Origin: Trileptium ribeirensis
Taxonomy: Eukaryota > Nematoda > Enoplea > Enoplida > Thoracostomopsidae
Length of the DNA stretch: 64,000 nt
Reading direction: 5' to 3'
NCBI GenBank assembly: GCA_030248225.1
Contig: JASANE010018349.1
Coordinates: 1-64,000 of the forward strand
Shown here piece by piece: positions 26,201-38,200 of this stretch. The translations under genes were made by a program, and so were the position numbers. Position 1 is the first letter of the stretch. The number at the start of each line of letters is the position of its first letter. The notes below the pieces were generated by a model. It had not been told where the DNA came from. It worked only from the letters and a program-made list of their open reading frames with translations, and ran no database searches.

Positions 26201-29182
26201 GCAGGTTACACCAAGCCAACAGCGGTATATATACCTAGTTTGTGGTACGATGGTTTCCATGTAAGATTTAACTCAAAATCTACTTGCCGCATGCAACCGC
26301 AGAATAGAAAAGTTGAAGCTTGGACCAAAAATAACCCGACTGTGCCAAGATGATGCGTAAAAATTCAAAAACACAAAGGAAAAATAAATGGGTATGTAAC
26401 CTAATATTTTTATAAAATACGTACTTTTATTTTATGCATAAAACAAAAGGCACATAACAGTTAAAATAACAATAAACCTGTGACTCTGCAACTTTCTAAT
26501 ATTGTACTCTGGCGCTAATACATTTCAATCGTGTGTTTTGCCAGTCACAAGCGGACAAAAATTTTTTAATGTAATCCTATTAAACCACACTCGCTATATT
26601 TAAAAACAAACGCGAAAGGCTGAATTATAATTATTTCCAGTGATAACCGTTAAACTCTAACCTTGGCGGAGGAGAACGTGAGTCGTAAAGCGGCCGATCA
26701 AAAACAACATTACTCATCTTATTGGAAATTGAATCATATTTCTCGACTTCAGTAGCAGATAACCGCGCGCCAGAAACGACACTGTCTTTTAATTTTTGTA
26801 TCGCGGAAGTACTAGCTTCGCTTGTATTCGCGTAACGGACAAACAGCGATCGAAGCAGGGACCTTGGTTTCTTATTATGAACTAGACTGCGGCACGTTGG
26901 ATCAGCAGGCTCTAAAAATAGAAATCAAAGCAAAAGTACAAATATCCAAAACTTAAATACGGGCTCTGTGTGAAATCAAATGTGTGAAGTAATAAAAATA
27001 CTTAGGAAATTGACGCACAATTCATGCTCTCACATGCTAAAATCACGGAAAAAACGCCTTGTTATGAATTATTTTACATTACTTGTCAGCGCACAATAAT
27101 ATTTACATAATAAGACCAATTTATAATAAATTTATGTGTAATAACCTCAGGCCATTTCTGCTGCAAAACAGCCTTATCGTGTGCTGACTGAACAATCGTT
27201 CAAAAAACGTTGCCGCTCAAGCACTTGTCATAGCTCATTGTGAGCTTTCAAAGTGGCTCCTTTATACGATTGACTAAAGCTATTTAAATAGCGTTTAATT
27301 GTACGTGTGAGTGGTGTGAGTGATGTAAAAAGTAGAATTTTATTAATATCCTGCAAGATTTTACGGTATAGCACAGTGGTGCTCCTCACGCCCACTACCC
27401 GGCTCATGTTTGTACGGCATCCAAGGCACATTGAAGAAGAGAACCTCTATACGACTCTCAAGATCGTCGTTAAAAAGGAAAACGCTAAGATTTATCTTGA
27501 ATAGCAGTGACCCTGGCGCGCCATTGCTGCTTAACATAAACAACTAGTGCATGACGCAATAACAGTACTACAGTGGGCCCAAAATTGTTCTAAGCCACCC
27601 AGAAATTTAAGGTGATTTCAAATTTTATTTGCATCAATATCTTGCACCATTTCTATAAATAGTCCAAGTGATTTAAGCACCCCAAATAAAACACTGAAAG
27701 CTGATAGTCTAAAAAAGATTTTCCCACTGTACAGAAAAATAATTACATACAACAGTACACTGTACAGTAGCACTCAATATAGTGTGTACCGTTTTAGTGT
27801 CATGTGATTTTTTGGGAACTTGGTTCATGGTAAACATTTAAAACCAGCAGTTGCAAGCAATTAATATTATCAAGGATTATACAAATATTCTAAAGGTATG
27901 TGTGAAGCTTTGACAACCACTACAAATAAATTTCGCAATAAAGTGTGATTCCGCTTGTATAGTACTTGCCAGAAATGACTGCCGCGTTTCGAACGAACGA
28001 AAATCGAATAGAAGACGAACATAATTTATCGATTAAAGAATAAATCTCGAAGAACCATAAACCACTGTCGAAGAAAATTTAAAAATGCGCGCTAAAATTT
28101 TCGAGATGATCTCAAACAAAATATATACGAACAAATCTTTAATTCTACCAATCCGATAGCGAGCGCGAAATTTTATTGGACCCGAACTGGATGATGCTTT
28201 GTGAGTAAATACAAACAGCATACATACAAGGGCGTAGCCAGGAATTTTGAAAGGGGGGGGGGTCGCGGCCCACAGTGGGTACCTAAAAGGGGGAGGTCCG
28301 GTGGGGGTCGCGCTCAGAAATGTGAAAGCGGGGTCCAGAATTGGTATATTAAGTACGCCATAAACAAGTAAAAAATGTAACTGTTGCCAAAATAGCGAAT
28401 TTTTATACAAAAATGTGAAGTTTGGTCAAAAATACGGTTGAAAGTAATTGTTTTCTAGTGCGAGAGAGGATAATTTTAGGGCAATTTCCGACATGATTTT
28501 TAACAGGAATCGTTCAAAAAAATTTTGTTTGGGGTTGAGCCAAAAGGGGGGGTCGCGACCCCCGCAACCCCCCCCCTGGCTACGCCCTTGCATACATAGA
28601 AAGGGATAGGCGAAGAATTTGGTTGCATCAGGTCGGATGCAATGTAACCACAAATCGTATCGGAGTGTTGAAAATTGGTTGCCCTGGCATCAACGATCGC
28701 TCCCAAATAACGAAATTAGTGTAATGCAACCTTACGCTGTGACGATTGTTAAATTATGCTTCTTCTCAATGGATACCTGACTGAAGCATTACATATATGT
28801 TAAATATACGGGTAACAAAGTACATGATCTATGCAGTCAATAATAATTATCATAATTATACAGAATTGAGTTTATAGATCAAAACATTTAAGTCACATTA
28901 AATGCTGTGAGCATGATTTATAAACTAACCTCGACCAAAAGCAGTTTTTGGCACATCACGTCGGGGGTCACTCAATTGTAATGATCGTTCCTCGGGCTTA
29001 TCGGTGCTGTTGCACTGAAAGCAGGATTTTGCCGCTGCCAGCCCGTCCATACCGGTAGACCCAAAATATAATTTGACGAGATCATTATTTACAGTTTCAA
29101 AATTAGGACGTTCGCTTTGGCACGCTGGAATGTTAATTGACCGTAAATTTGGCGGAATGTAGCAGCAGTTATTGGAAGACAT
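23050..29182 (-). CDS. unrecognised Ser-rich protein, four-exon gene
   Basis: Minus-strand gene: 29182-28930, 26911-26662, 23813-23471 and a terminal exon near 23.3 kb. I do not recognise the protein. The case for a real gene rests on three exons with GT-AG borders whose phases agree (1, 2, 0), an in-frame TAG (TAG GGC TTT CAT) just before the first ATG, and codon patterns unlike the surrounding AT-rich DNA. Exons 1-3 give 282 residues. The N-terminal part has scattered Cys (NNCCYIPP, CFQC). The middle has a possible short helix (SAIQKLKDSVVSGARLSATE). Exon 3 is Ser/Thr-rich with a basic run TSKSGRRSYRRARSGS at about residues 205-220, which could hold basophilic kinase sites (inference). No signal peptide or membrane segment is evident. 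The total is 290 or 356 residues depending on the last acceptor. Introns contain minisatellite-bearing hAT-like DNA. Confidence 0.65.
23471..23813 (-). CDS. unrecognised gene, exon 3
   Basis: Acceptor AATTTAAG, donor CACTTG/GTAAGC. It starts with one base completing Arg and then 114 codons, ending in phase 0. Ser/Thr-rich, with the basic run TSKSGRRSYRRARSGS and a C-terminal part SDEILSDTRVFSVAPEL. The exon stays open in one frame for 343 bp in DNA where stops are frequent. The opposite strand is also open for 71 codons, but without splice signals that fit. Confidence 0.68.
23948..24040 (+). repeat. interspersed repeat with TTCGCGAA core, copy 1
   Basis: CGCGAAAAATTAGC, then GCAGTTGAACAGCTGTTAAT, then GTTCGCGAAAAATTTGC and TTTATTTCCGACC. 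Lies in intron 2 of the minus-strand gene, 135 bp beyond exon 3. Matches copies at 50,340 and 58,424. Confidence 0.7.
24410..25041 (+). mobile_element. hAT-like element, family TAGAGGTGAGAA, with 26-bp minisatellite
   Basis: Ends TAGAAGTGAGAAAGA and ATCACCTCTA, with flanks ATAAATAA and ATCGATAA (6 of 8). It is homologous to 43,838-44,298: both hold GGCTCTTCAGACATCATGGC near the right end and GCTTTTAAAAG or a similar block in the middle. The minus and plus frames across it are repeats of Arg/Ser/Lys codons produced by the minisatellite. Lies in intron 2 of the minus-strand gene. Confidence 0.75.
24515..24715 (+). repeat. 26-bp minisatellite
   Basis: About seven units of GCTCGGCTCTTCCGACGAAA plus GCCCAA-like linkers, period 26 bp (for example 24,601 and 24,627). 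It sits inside the 24,410-25,041 element. The related element at 43,838 has only single copies of the motif. Confidence 0.85.
25251..25426 (+). repeat. two separated 51-bp direct copies
   Basis: TTTATGATAAACGCCCACAG occurs in identical 50-bp context at 25,251-25,301 and 25,376-25,426, period 125 bp. In intron 2 of the minus-strand gene. Confidence 0.9.
26662..26911 (-). CDS. unrecognised gene, exon 2
   Basis: Acceptor CTATTTTTAG, donor CCAAG/GTTAGA. The first two bases complete a Glu codon with exon 1 and the last two start an Arg codon finished by exon 3. Codes EPADPTCRSLV, a Lys/Arg-rich stretch KKPRSLLRSLFVRY, a possible helix and a C-terminal SRSPPPR. Confidence 0.68.
28227..28590 (+). 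mobile_element. hAT-like MITE, family GGCGTAGCC, intact copy
   Basis: 364 bp with ends CAAGGGCGTAGCCAGG and CCTGGCTACGCCCTTG, and a perfect 8-bp target duplication CATACATA (28,219-28,226 and 28,591-28,598). It lies in intron 1 of the unrecognised minus-strand gene. The minus-strand frames across it are chance products of its G/C runs. Confidence 0.95.
28930..29182 (-). CDS. unrecognised gene, exon 1 (start codon)
   Basis: Begins MSSNNCCYIPPNLRSINIPA and ends GGTCGAG before donor GTTAGT. 84 codons plus one base. An in-frame TAG lies 9 nt upstream of the ATG, so translation starts here if the transcript begins upstream on the same exon. A TATATA-like stretch lies near 29,262 on the minus strand, but it is weak evidence in AT-rich DNA. 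Confidence 0.65.
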
Positions 29183-31319
29183 ATGAAAGCCCTATAACGA
29201 TTATTGATTACTGTAAAAATGAAAAACCAACTTTCAATAGCACAGCAAAGCATATCTGCATATATAATTTCACCTGAATAAGTCAACCTCATTCTACTAT
29301 TCAGTGAAACTGGTGATAAACGTTGAAACTTGTAACGGAGATCTCACGATATTGGAATATCGATATTCATCCCACGATGTGCTGCACCATAATGTATACG
29401 ATTGTTCATAATCGATAGCGCACGCTGTTCGAAAACCAATGCAATTTTGACTGTGGTGAGCTATCTTCATTTTTACGGCACCGAACCACCAGATGACTGA
29501 ATAATCAACACGCAAGGATTCTTGTGTATGTATTTGTACCAGTGTTATTTAAAACCTGTCACAAGCTTTGGTATAGGAGCTATGCAGATGACGTACAGCC
29601 GTGGAGACAAAGCCAGTGAGGATCGCTATTACAATACACAAACACGTAGTAAACAGTGTTCACGGTGTTCCACCACGTGAAACGAATTGCAGACGATTTC
29701 TCGTTAAGACGTTAATGTACACAATAAAGGAAGAATGTTTACTGAATTTTCAGCGAGTCAGAGAGGTGCCTTGATGTCTGCAGTCTGCCACAGTGACACG
29801 TTACAGCGCATGTTAATATAGTGGGAGATAGTTACATAGATAATATAATACGGTCCCACCGTGCAAATGTATTCTCTTTCCGCTTGTCCATATTACAGTG
29901 ATGCATGGTAGTTGGAGAGAGTAAACAAATGATTAAGAGACAAATGACTAGATGGTCGAAACACTAGCAAATTAATTCATTTTACAAACTTTAGTCAACA
30001 ATGTAATATCGTTGCCGCTAATTTTGCACAATTTTAGCTCTACATTATGGTCCGAGCATTGCGTACTATTATTTCAATGGACAAAAGTACCTATATTCGT
30101 CTTTCAGTTCAAAGACTATAGGGTTGAAACTGAAACCGAATATTTTGCAGCAATTTTTAATATTATCAAGGTAAACGCAATGCTACCTCGATTTTGTATT
30201 ATCAAGCTTGGTTTTTAAAGTTTAGAAGGCCCCCTTTGAGATAAGGTAAATGCCTTATGTAATCCGAATGTTCTAAAACAACAAATATTCCGATCACTAC
30301 TATGTTGAGATAGCGTCAATAGCTCGGTATAGCTTCCAATATAATGTGGTAACGTGGTAGTCCTATTATTTAAGAGAACAAGAACCGCGAGGTAATTTGA
30401 CTAACCGGATTACCATAACACATTCAACTGACCGGGTTTGGAGCAAGTTATTGGATCAACTGAGTCAACAGCATATTAGTCATTGTGTCTTATACACAGT
30501 AATTCTGCTTATGGAGATACGGTCTGGTTACATTTTTATACGTCAGGACTGTGGGAAAATCATCATTTGAAACTGTAAGAAATACTCCTCAAAAAACGAT
30601 GAACATTGTAGTGTAATTCTAAACCAAAAGTTTAACATATGTCCACTGGTTTTAATTACCGCGTCATGAGCGATACATGTGGAAATCAAACATTAAATAA
30701 TGTCCCAACTACAGTTGTGCTTTTAGTGCGCTAAATTCGAGAAAAGATACGCAATTTCTGTATCAAATCCACAGCTTTATAGAAAAGAAGCATATCCCAT
30801 TATGCTATTTTACCGCAAACATATTGTTACCAATGTATTTGTGCCTTTTACTACCTTTGGCTATGTCCAAGCTGAAGTTTGCGACGCCGACAGCCCAAGA
30901 ATTTCTGTTCGTTTCTGCACTAAAATCTTTTGGCGACTAGTACAATGGCAATTTATTACATAGCTAGGAATGGAGACTATGTTTATGGTTTGCTTGTTTT
31001 TTTGTTTCTAGTTTTCTAATTTGAAAGTTCAAGAATTTTTACGGTTGTTGGGAATTTGCAGACCTAGGCGCTAAGCATTATTTAGCGTTACTGGACTTCT
31101 ATATCAAATAAAGCATTACGTTAGCATCAAATCAACATTGACCTTTGGGTTTTCACAACAGGTAATTGCAAACATTAGTCACATTGGCCTTATTCAAAAA
31201 TTTGGCGGCTACTGATAGCAAATAGTTCTGAAACTTGTGCATTTGAATGGTACTAGGTGTATACCGTGCCTTAGTTATAATCAGGATGAAGAAGCGATGG
31301 CGATCTGGGTACTGTATAA
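29183..31319. other. upstream of the minus-strand gene, nothing further recognised
   Basis: Should contain the 5' UTR and promoter of the minus-strand gene at its left edge. No other gene or repeat recognised by eye. Confidence 0.4.
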
Positions 31320-32115
31320 CTAGTGAAGCTCGCTTGCGAGCCAGAATTCGAGTGGTGAGAACAATCCCCTGAAGCAGAAGTGTGAAAAATATTTGCCACA
31401 CAATATTTTCGACACTCGCAATCAGCTTGTCGGCCCAGAAAACCCCATATCCGACACTAAAACCAACAATAAACACACATTCAGGTGGTTTTCCCACGAC
31501 TTCTCACAGAAAATTTCGTAAATGTCATTTTTTTATGCCAAGTATGAACCAAAAGTGTAAAAAATATTTGCCCAACAATATTTTTAACACTTGCAATGAG
31601 TTTATCTGCCCAGAAAACACCATATAAGACACTAAAAGCAACAAAAACACACATTTAGGTGCATTTCCCACGACTTTTCACCAAATATGAAATTTGGCGC
31701 CAACTATAAGCTTACAGACTCCAGATTGGGAAGTAGTTGAAAAACTTGTTATATATCATTGGAAAGCCCAGGTAAAGCTACATAGAATAGGCCTATTAGT
31801 TTGCGGATACCTCGTTTACTTATTGAGAAAAGTCGCAAAAACTGGAGGGGGTGCCCGAAAAATGAGCCAAAATGACGTCATTTTGCCCCATAACTTTTCC
31901 CATGGCAAAAAATTCAAAAATCGGGCTCTGTCACTACACCTAAATCGACCATTGCGGTTCGAATGAGCTATCTTGCATCAAAATCCGCCCAACCGTTATG
32001 GAGATCCAGGTGCGAGAGACACACAAACAGACAGGACCTCCTCAACCCCCTCCAAAGCCAAAATTGAAAATTCTCGTTGCACGCGCTCGCTTCGCTCGCG
32101 AGTGCAATGAGCTCG
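31320..32115. repeat. interspersed repeat with GCTCGC ends and internal duplication
   Basis: Bounded by GCTCGCTTGCGAGC near 31,328 and GCTCGCTTCGCTCGCGAG near 32,087. Contains two diverged direct copies of about 128 bp (31,381-31,508 and 31,556-31,683), both with AATATTTGCC and CCCAGAAAAC(A/C)CCATAT, and a tail with GGAGATCCAGGTGCGAGAG. Frames inside (81-114 codons) have no recognised product. Confidence 0.6.
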
Positions 32116-32494
32116 CTTCGCTGGCTCATTCCACTCAAATTCAGTTATGGTTATATGTACAAAAGGAAAATATAACGATAACCGTATTAATTTATGGGCA
32201 TTTGCGGCATTTGGCGAGAAGGAAGTTTGAACAATTTAATTTTTATAGTCAAAACAGAAAAAAATAGTTATATGATATATCGTCGTGTATACAGATGTAA
32301 AAAGCTATACTGGTCGACTGATATTGCTAAAATGAAAAAAAATAAAGTAAAATAATGTCGATGGTTTGTATGTATTAGTGTTGAGATTTTATGTAGTTTT
32401 AGTATCAGCAAATTGTTTTTTGTCCACAATCTTTACAGCCTAACCTGTACCAATTTTGAGGTCATCGACAGTATGTATTTTGTTAATGGCTGGA

Positions 32495-32533
32495 CTCCAA
32501 TATGACATAAATACCAATTATGTCATATTGGAG
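32495..32533. other. perfect 16-bp hairpin
   Basis: CTCCAATATGACATAA, a 7-base loop, then TTATGTCATATTGGAG. Perfect stem. No T-run or gene nearby to suggest a terminator. Confidence 0.9.
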
Positions 32534-33118
32534 TAGGATTGGCAAGGGTAGGCGTCACCTAGGAATCGGAATAGATTCCGATAGGTACTATACTGAATAA
32601 GGTCCAATAAAATCTTCAAAATCAAAAATTTCTATTTTTTTAATAAAAATTAACAAAAAAGGTCACATATCTAGATCTTCTAACATAACTGCGTAATTCT
32701 TGAAATTTTGTTGTAACTATTATAATTCAACAACCAATGGAGATATTTCGCTGAATTTTTTCTACTGGGTGCGTTTAAATCTACTCGTTTACAAGTACAA
32801 TCGTATGGATATATCTTCGCCAGGGATCAAATGATGTTACACTTCAGGTCAGGTAGTTTTTGCATTACCGTTTGGAAATAGGTCATAAGTAACGGATGCA
32901 GCTCAAATTTTAACAGTGGATCCGGCTGTACAGGGCGAGCTTGCAGATGTAGTATGGCTGATAACTAAACGCGCGTATGACGAGACAGCAGGGCTTAATA
33001 TAATTTAGTGCAAAATCTAGGCGCTAATTTTGTTGGGTTTTCTCGGCTATAATCGCTAGCCCGATCCATTCGAACCGCATTGACGAGCTGAGTCGAATTG
33101 TATTAAAATCAGTTCAAT

Positions 33119-33533
33119 CAATAGTGCATTAGGGAAGAGTATGACACTTCCCTGCACTCACATGTTAGCCCGTATTTGGTGACGCGGGCGTTATCGGCCT
33201 CACCCCCCCCAATTTCTGGTGAGAAAGTTCGAGATGCCCCGACCCCCCAGTTTCTGGGGTGGTGTAGCTCGGACCCCCCTTTTTTTGGGGGGGTTGTCCG
33301 TCGGACCCCACCCAATAATTTCTGGGGCGGTAAGTTCATAAGCAGCTGCCTATAAACCGACCCCCCCAGAAATTGGGGGTCCAACCGCTCCCCCCCAAAA
33401 AAAAAACTGTGGGGGAGGAGGTCCGAGCTACCCCCCAGAAACTGGGTGGTCAGGCCGAAAACGTCGGCGTCATCAAACATGGGCTAACATATGAGTGCCG
33501 GGAAGTGTCATACTCTTCCCTAATGCACTCTTG
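33119..33533 (+). mobile_element. hAT-like palindromic MITE, family AGTGCATTAG
   Basis: 415 bp. Terminal repeats CAATAGTGCATTAGGGAAGA and its mirror ending CTAATGCACTCTTG. Flanked by GTTCAAT on both sides (7 bp). The interior alternates G/C runs with AATTTCTGGGG-type blocks in both orientations, so the whole element folds on itself. The 120-codon minus frame inside is not a gene. Confidence 0.88.
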
Positions 33534-33775
33534 GTTCAATTAATTCATAGGTTAAGGAGCTGTGTCCATTTCAGTAAAATCCTATGCCTTCTCTAACCTG
33601 TGAGCCCAAGAATTCATCTGATCTTACAACCATTCGACTAATTTCATCAAAGGGCATATAAAAATTTAAAATAGTACCACAAAATTAACCGTATTTCTCA
33701 AAAATACACAATTTTCGGGCTGGAGGCGTATACGTCAAGAAAACCCCTTTTGTTATTTTGTTACAGAATATAACC

Positions 33776-35076
33776 TATTAAAACCATCCTATTTGGCTCA
33801 TGTGTTCATAGTGCATAATCATTAGTCATTACGTTAAGTAGCAGACATAGTATGACATCACTGGTCTCATCATTGCCTGCCAACAATAGAAGTATTAAGA
33901 TAATTTTTACTAAGTAAAGTTAGATTAATGCTATCAACCCAAAATTCTCAGCGCAGCATCTATTAAAACCCATCCTATTTGGCTCATGTGTTCATAGTGC
34001 ATAATCATTAGTCATTACGTTAAGTAGCAGACGTAGTATGACATCACTGGTCTCATCATTGCCTGCCAACAATAGAAGTATTAAGATAATTTTTACTAAG
34101 TAAAGTTAGATTAACGCTATCAACCCAAAATTCTCAGCGCAGCATCTATTAAAACCCATCCTATTTGGCTCATGTGTTCATAGTGCATAATCATTAGTCA
34201 TTACGTTAAGTAGCAGACGTAGTATGACATCACTGGTCTCACCATTGCCTGCCAACAATAGAAGTATTAAGATAATTTTTACTAAGTAAAGTTAGATTAG
34301 TGCTATCAACCCAAAATTATCAGCGCAGCATATATTAAAACCCATCCTATTTGGCTCATGTGTTCACAGTGCATAATCATTAGTCATTACGTTAAGTAGC
34401 AGACGTAGTATGACATCACTGGTCTCATCATTGCCTGCCAACAATAGAAGTATTAAGATAATTTTTACTAAGTAAAATTAGATTAATGCTACCAACCCAA
34501 CATTCTCAGCGCAGCATCTATTAAAACCCATCCTATTTGGCTCATCTGTTCATAGTGGATAATCATTAGTCATTACGTTAAGTAGCAGATCTAGTATGAC
34601 ATCACTGGTCTCATCATTGCCTGCCAACAATAGAAGTATTAAGATAATTTTTACTAAGTAAACTTTGATTAATGCTACCAACCCAACATTCTCAGCACAG
34701 CATCTATTAAAACCCATCCTACTTGGCTCATGTCTTCATAGTGTATAATCATTAGTCATTACGTTAAGTAGCAGACGTAGTATGACATCACTGGTCTCAT
34801 CATTGCCTGCCAACAATAGAAGTATTAAGATAATTTTTACTAAGTAAAGTTAGATTAACGCTATCAACCCAAAATTCTCAGCGCAGCATCTATTAAAACC
34901 CATCCTATTTGGCTCATGTGTTCATAGTGCATAATCATTAGTCATTACGTTAAGTAGCAGACATAGTATGACATCACTGGTCTCATCATTGCCTGCCAAC
35001 AATAGAAGTATTAAGATAATTTTTACTAAGTAAAGTTAGATTAACGCTATCAACCCAACATTCTCAGCGCAGCATC
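33776..35076 (+). repeat. 186-bp satellite, seven units
   Basis: Units begin TATTAAAACCCATCC at 33,776, 33,961, 34,147, 34,333, 34,519, 34,705 and 34,891; the array ends at 35,076. The period is 186 bp (the first copy is one base short). Copies differ by a few substitutions each. No frame is conserved across units, so it is non-coding satellite DNA of roughly nucleosomal repeat length. Confidence 0.97.
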
Positions 35077-35147
35077 TATTATCCTTCTACGCAGGACGCC
35101 CAACAACCCGGAACTAATAACACACTTATATCGTGCGCGAAACCAAC

Positions 35148-35270
35148 GCCGCCCCCCCCCCCCCCCCAACCCAAAAAAAAAAAAAAACCCCCCACCCAAA
35201 ACAAACACAAAACCAAAAAACCCAAAAAGAAAAAACACCCCCCCCCCAAAAGCCCCCCACCCCCCCCAAC
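35148..35270 (+). other. T-free A/C tract after the satellite
   Basis: About 120 bp made almost only of A and C, in alternating runs of up to 15, lying 70 bp after the last satellite unit. It is either a real simple-sequence tract or low-quality consensus. The Gly/Phe-rich minus frames over it are not genes. Confidence 0.8.
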
Positions 35271-38200
35271 ATTCGATCGTTGTGATGAAATATGTAGATT
35301 ACCCTTTTCACAGGATAAAATACAATAACCATGCACGACATTAAGTAACACAAACTTTAGTTCAATTTGTATTCTGACGTATGTTTTCAGAGAAACTTAT
35401 GTCAAATTTATACACTTTAACTTTGTCACCACAAATCAAGGTCACTGCATTATTGCATTTTTTCTTGCTGACACAGTTCATCGAACTTTAAATTAGTCTT
35501 TTACGTACTATAATTGTGCACTGCAGCATAAGCGAGCTTTATCGTGGCGTTGTCATTGCCACGGCCATCGTACTGTGGCACTGTTTTCGAGCTTTGCCTC
35601 TCTCATTCGATCATACTTTGTGCCAGGAGTGAGATATGGTAAGAATACACGGCAGGGTTTCGGGTCAAAAACAAAGTTTTTATACCACGATTTTTAAAAT
35701 GAGTAACATTTGCTGTACAAAAAGTACCGAATACAAGCACGATACTTGTTTTAATTTTACTACGAGTCCCAACACTACAAAATTATGTCCGCTGCCTGCC
35801 TGCAACTTATCTTGTAAGTGAAAGCTTTGGTTAAAGTAAAACAGTACCCAAAATGTTCGGCGCTTGGTTCAGTATATATACATTTACAGACGTTCTCACT
35901 AATTTCTAAGCTACTTCAGTCTAATGCATAGTACCTAAGTGCAGCTTACCCTTGACGCATTAGATAGGAACGACGGTGGTTATCAAAACAAGAGCCCACT
36001 GTAGTTCTGGTGTATTATAATATTTGGGCGGGTCTTGATTAAGTAGTAAGCTACATGGCATGAGTGTGTAAGTATAGTTGAGTACAAAAGTAGCAGCTAC
36101 ATGGGACTTAACACAAGTACTCTTAGGGTAACGTTTTTTACTGGCTAGCTTTAAATCAAAGCTTTGATGTTTAAGTTATTACATTTTCAATGCGCAAATC
36201 AATTATCAAAGGTCTAAAAGTCCAGCTTTTCACAAACCTCAGGTTTCTTAAAAACCGCGGAAAAACTTATGTTGATTTTTTGATATAAATTCACCCTAAC
36301 GTGTTTATATGCAACATTTACCTTAAGATGTGTGCACGTACGGCCGGATTCTGTCACAGAGCCGAGAGACAGATAAGAGAAATACTGGTGTGTATTTTAT
36401 TGAAATGTACGCCACCGTTAGAAAGTTATGAGGGGCCCAAATTTTTGGGTTCCCAAGGGGGGACCAATGGGACCTCAAAAAATAGGAAAAAAAATTTTCA
36501 GGGATGTGGGTAAAATGAGTATTTTCTGAATCGCCTCATCAAACTGAATCGATTGATACCAAAATCAGCTCTGTATCTTCAAAATTGACCAAATTCGGGC
36601 TGGGGGGGCTAAAAGAAAAGACCCCCCCCGTAATATACTCACGCCACGGTCAACCACCATAACTGCCAATTCCTTAATCCCGACGCCCATACGCAAAACA
36701 TTGATGGTCTCTGGGGAAATTTGAAAACCTTCATTCGACGACGCCAAGGTGTTCCTCATAGCCTATTCCAGCGAACCCTTATTGAATTTCAATGGCGACG
36801 ACAATTCGCTGAAAATATTGTCGGCGCACTCATTGCCCAAATCGGAAACATGTATCGCGTCTAGAGGTTAGTTCCAATGTCTGTAATATGTTTTCCTATA
36901 GAGTTCTAGATTAAGCCTAACAAAATAAGCCTAAGCCTTAGACTAAGCCGGGGGCTCCCGCACTTAGCCGGTGCGCTGGCTAACTGCTACGGTTTTGGGA
37001 GCACAGTACTGATGCTTCCTCGCCTGCGTTTGCATGTGCAGTATTTCCGGATACCCTAACCCAAGCTTCAAGCTTACCCTAAAACTGAGCCCAGTCTAAA
37101 CCTAATTTCCAAACATCAAAATATCCATTTTTGCTAGCATTCCCGATACCCCATGCATCGCCGTATAGCCATTGCATTTTCTATATCATATCCAAATTTG
37201 AGCCCAATCGGTCAATTCAATCCAAAGTTATGTCCAAAAAGGTCAAAAAACCAAAATCTATATTTCTAAAAAAATCCGACCACTGAAATTGGGCCCCTCT
37301 CCTGAACCGCCTTGAAGAGCTACAGCCCTGAAACCATTTCCATTGCAAAGAGCATGAAAAACTGGTCCATGAGGGTTAGGGGGCTGACGATCTTAAGCGG
37401 AGCTTTGGGAAAAAATTTGTCAAAAAAGTGTCTATACCCCAAAAAATCCAAATAAAAAAACAATAATTTAGCATCGTCAGGAGGTTATACCTGAAAAGGG
37501 GCGACCCTGCTCTCGAAGAGATCTCTTTTGGGGGTACAGACACTACGGGGGCTATACTGGAAAGATGGTGGGCCCCTTCTCTGATTTTTCACCCTCAGCC
37601 CAATCAGGGCCGTTTACTGTATGTCTACTTCCATATATCTATGTAAAACTTTACAGCACATCATTATCATGGGTAGTTTACTAAAAAGCTACAAAAGACA
37701 ATCGACCCATTGGCTTTGTGGTGAGGCTAACACGACTACCACATCGGGGTTATATTATAACAATCATTCACACACGTACTGTAGAATTAAAAAACTCGCA
37801 GTAAATGACTAGCTATTCATCATTTGGTATATATATACTGGAAAAAACAGTCAGTTACAGAAAAATGCTATATCTACAGCCCTAAAACCCACTACGATAT
37901 TAGAATTGGTTCAAACACATCAAAACGTATTTTGTGTGTTAGCAATACCCGAAATCTATATAGACAGCAGAAAAGATTTCTTCTTAGAATAACCACAGAA
38001 TCGGCCAACCTGTCGTGGTGCTACAATTAAATTCTGCATTGCGAAACTGCAAAAAGCGCATTTTGTAAAACGAAAATAAAACATATTCGGCGTGTCCTAT
38101 CCGTTATTTTTATTCCAAGTTTCATATCCGCTTAGCATTTCTAATTCCCTCCAGTATCGGAGTCAGCTGATAAAATAATATTCAAGTTCGTCCGCAAAAT

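Noticed and set aside
28033..28410. 125-codon minus-strand frame
   Set aside because: Its middle crosses the left half of a MITE with a clear 8-bp target duplication. The flanks show no coding signature.
33118..33480. 120-codon minus-strand frame
   Set aside because: It lies wholly inside a palindromic MITE and is made of its G/C runs.
35050..35353. Overlapping Phe/Gly-rich minus frames
   Set aside because: Translation of the A/C-only tract; low complexity in every frame.
36940..37100. Telomere-like CCTAAG/CCTAACCC words
   Set aside because: Irregular and few; not a telomeric array.
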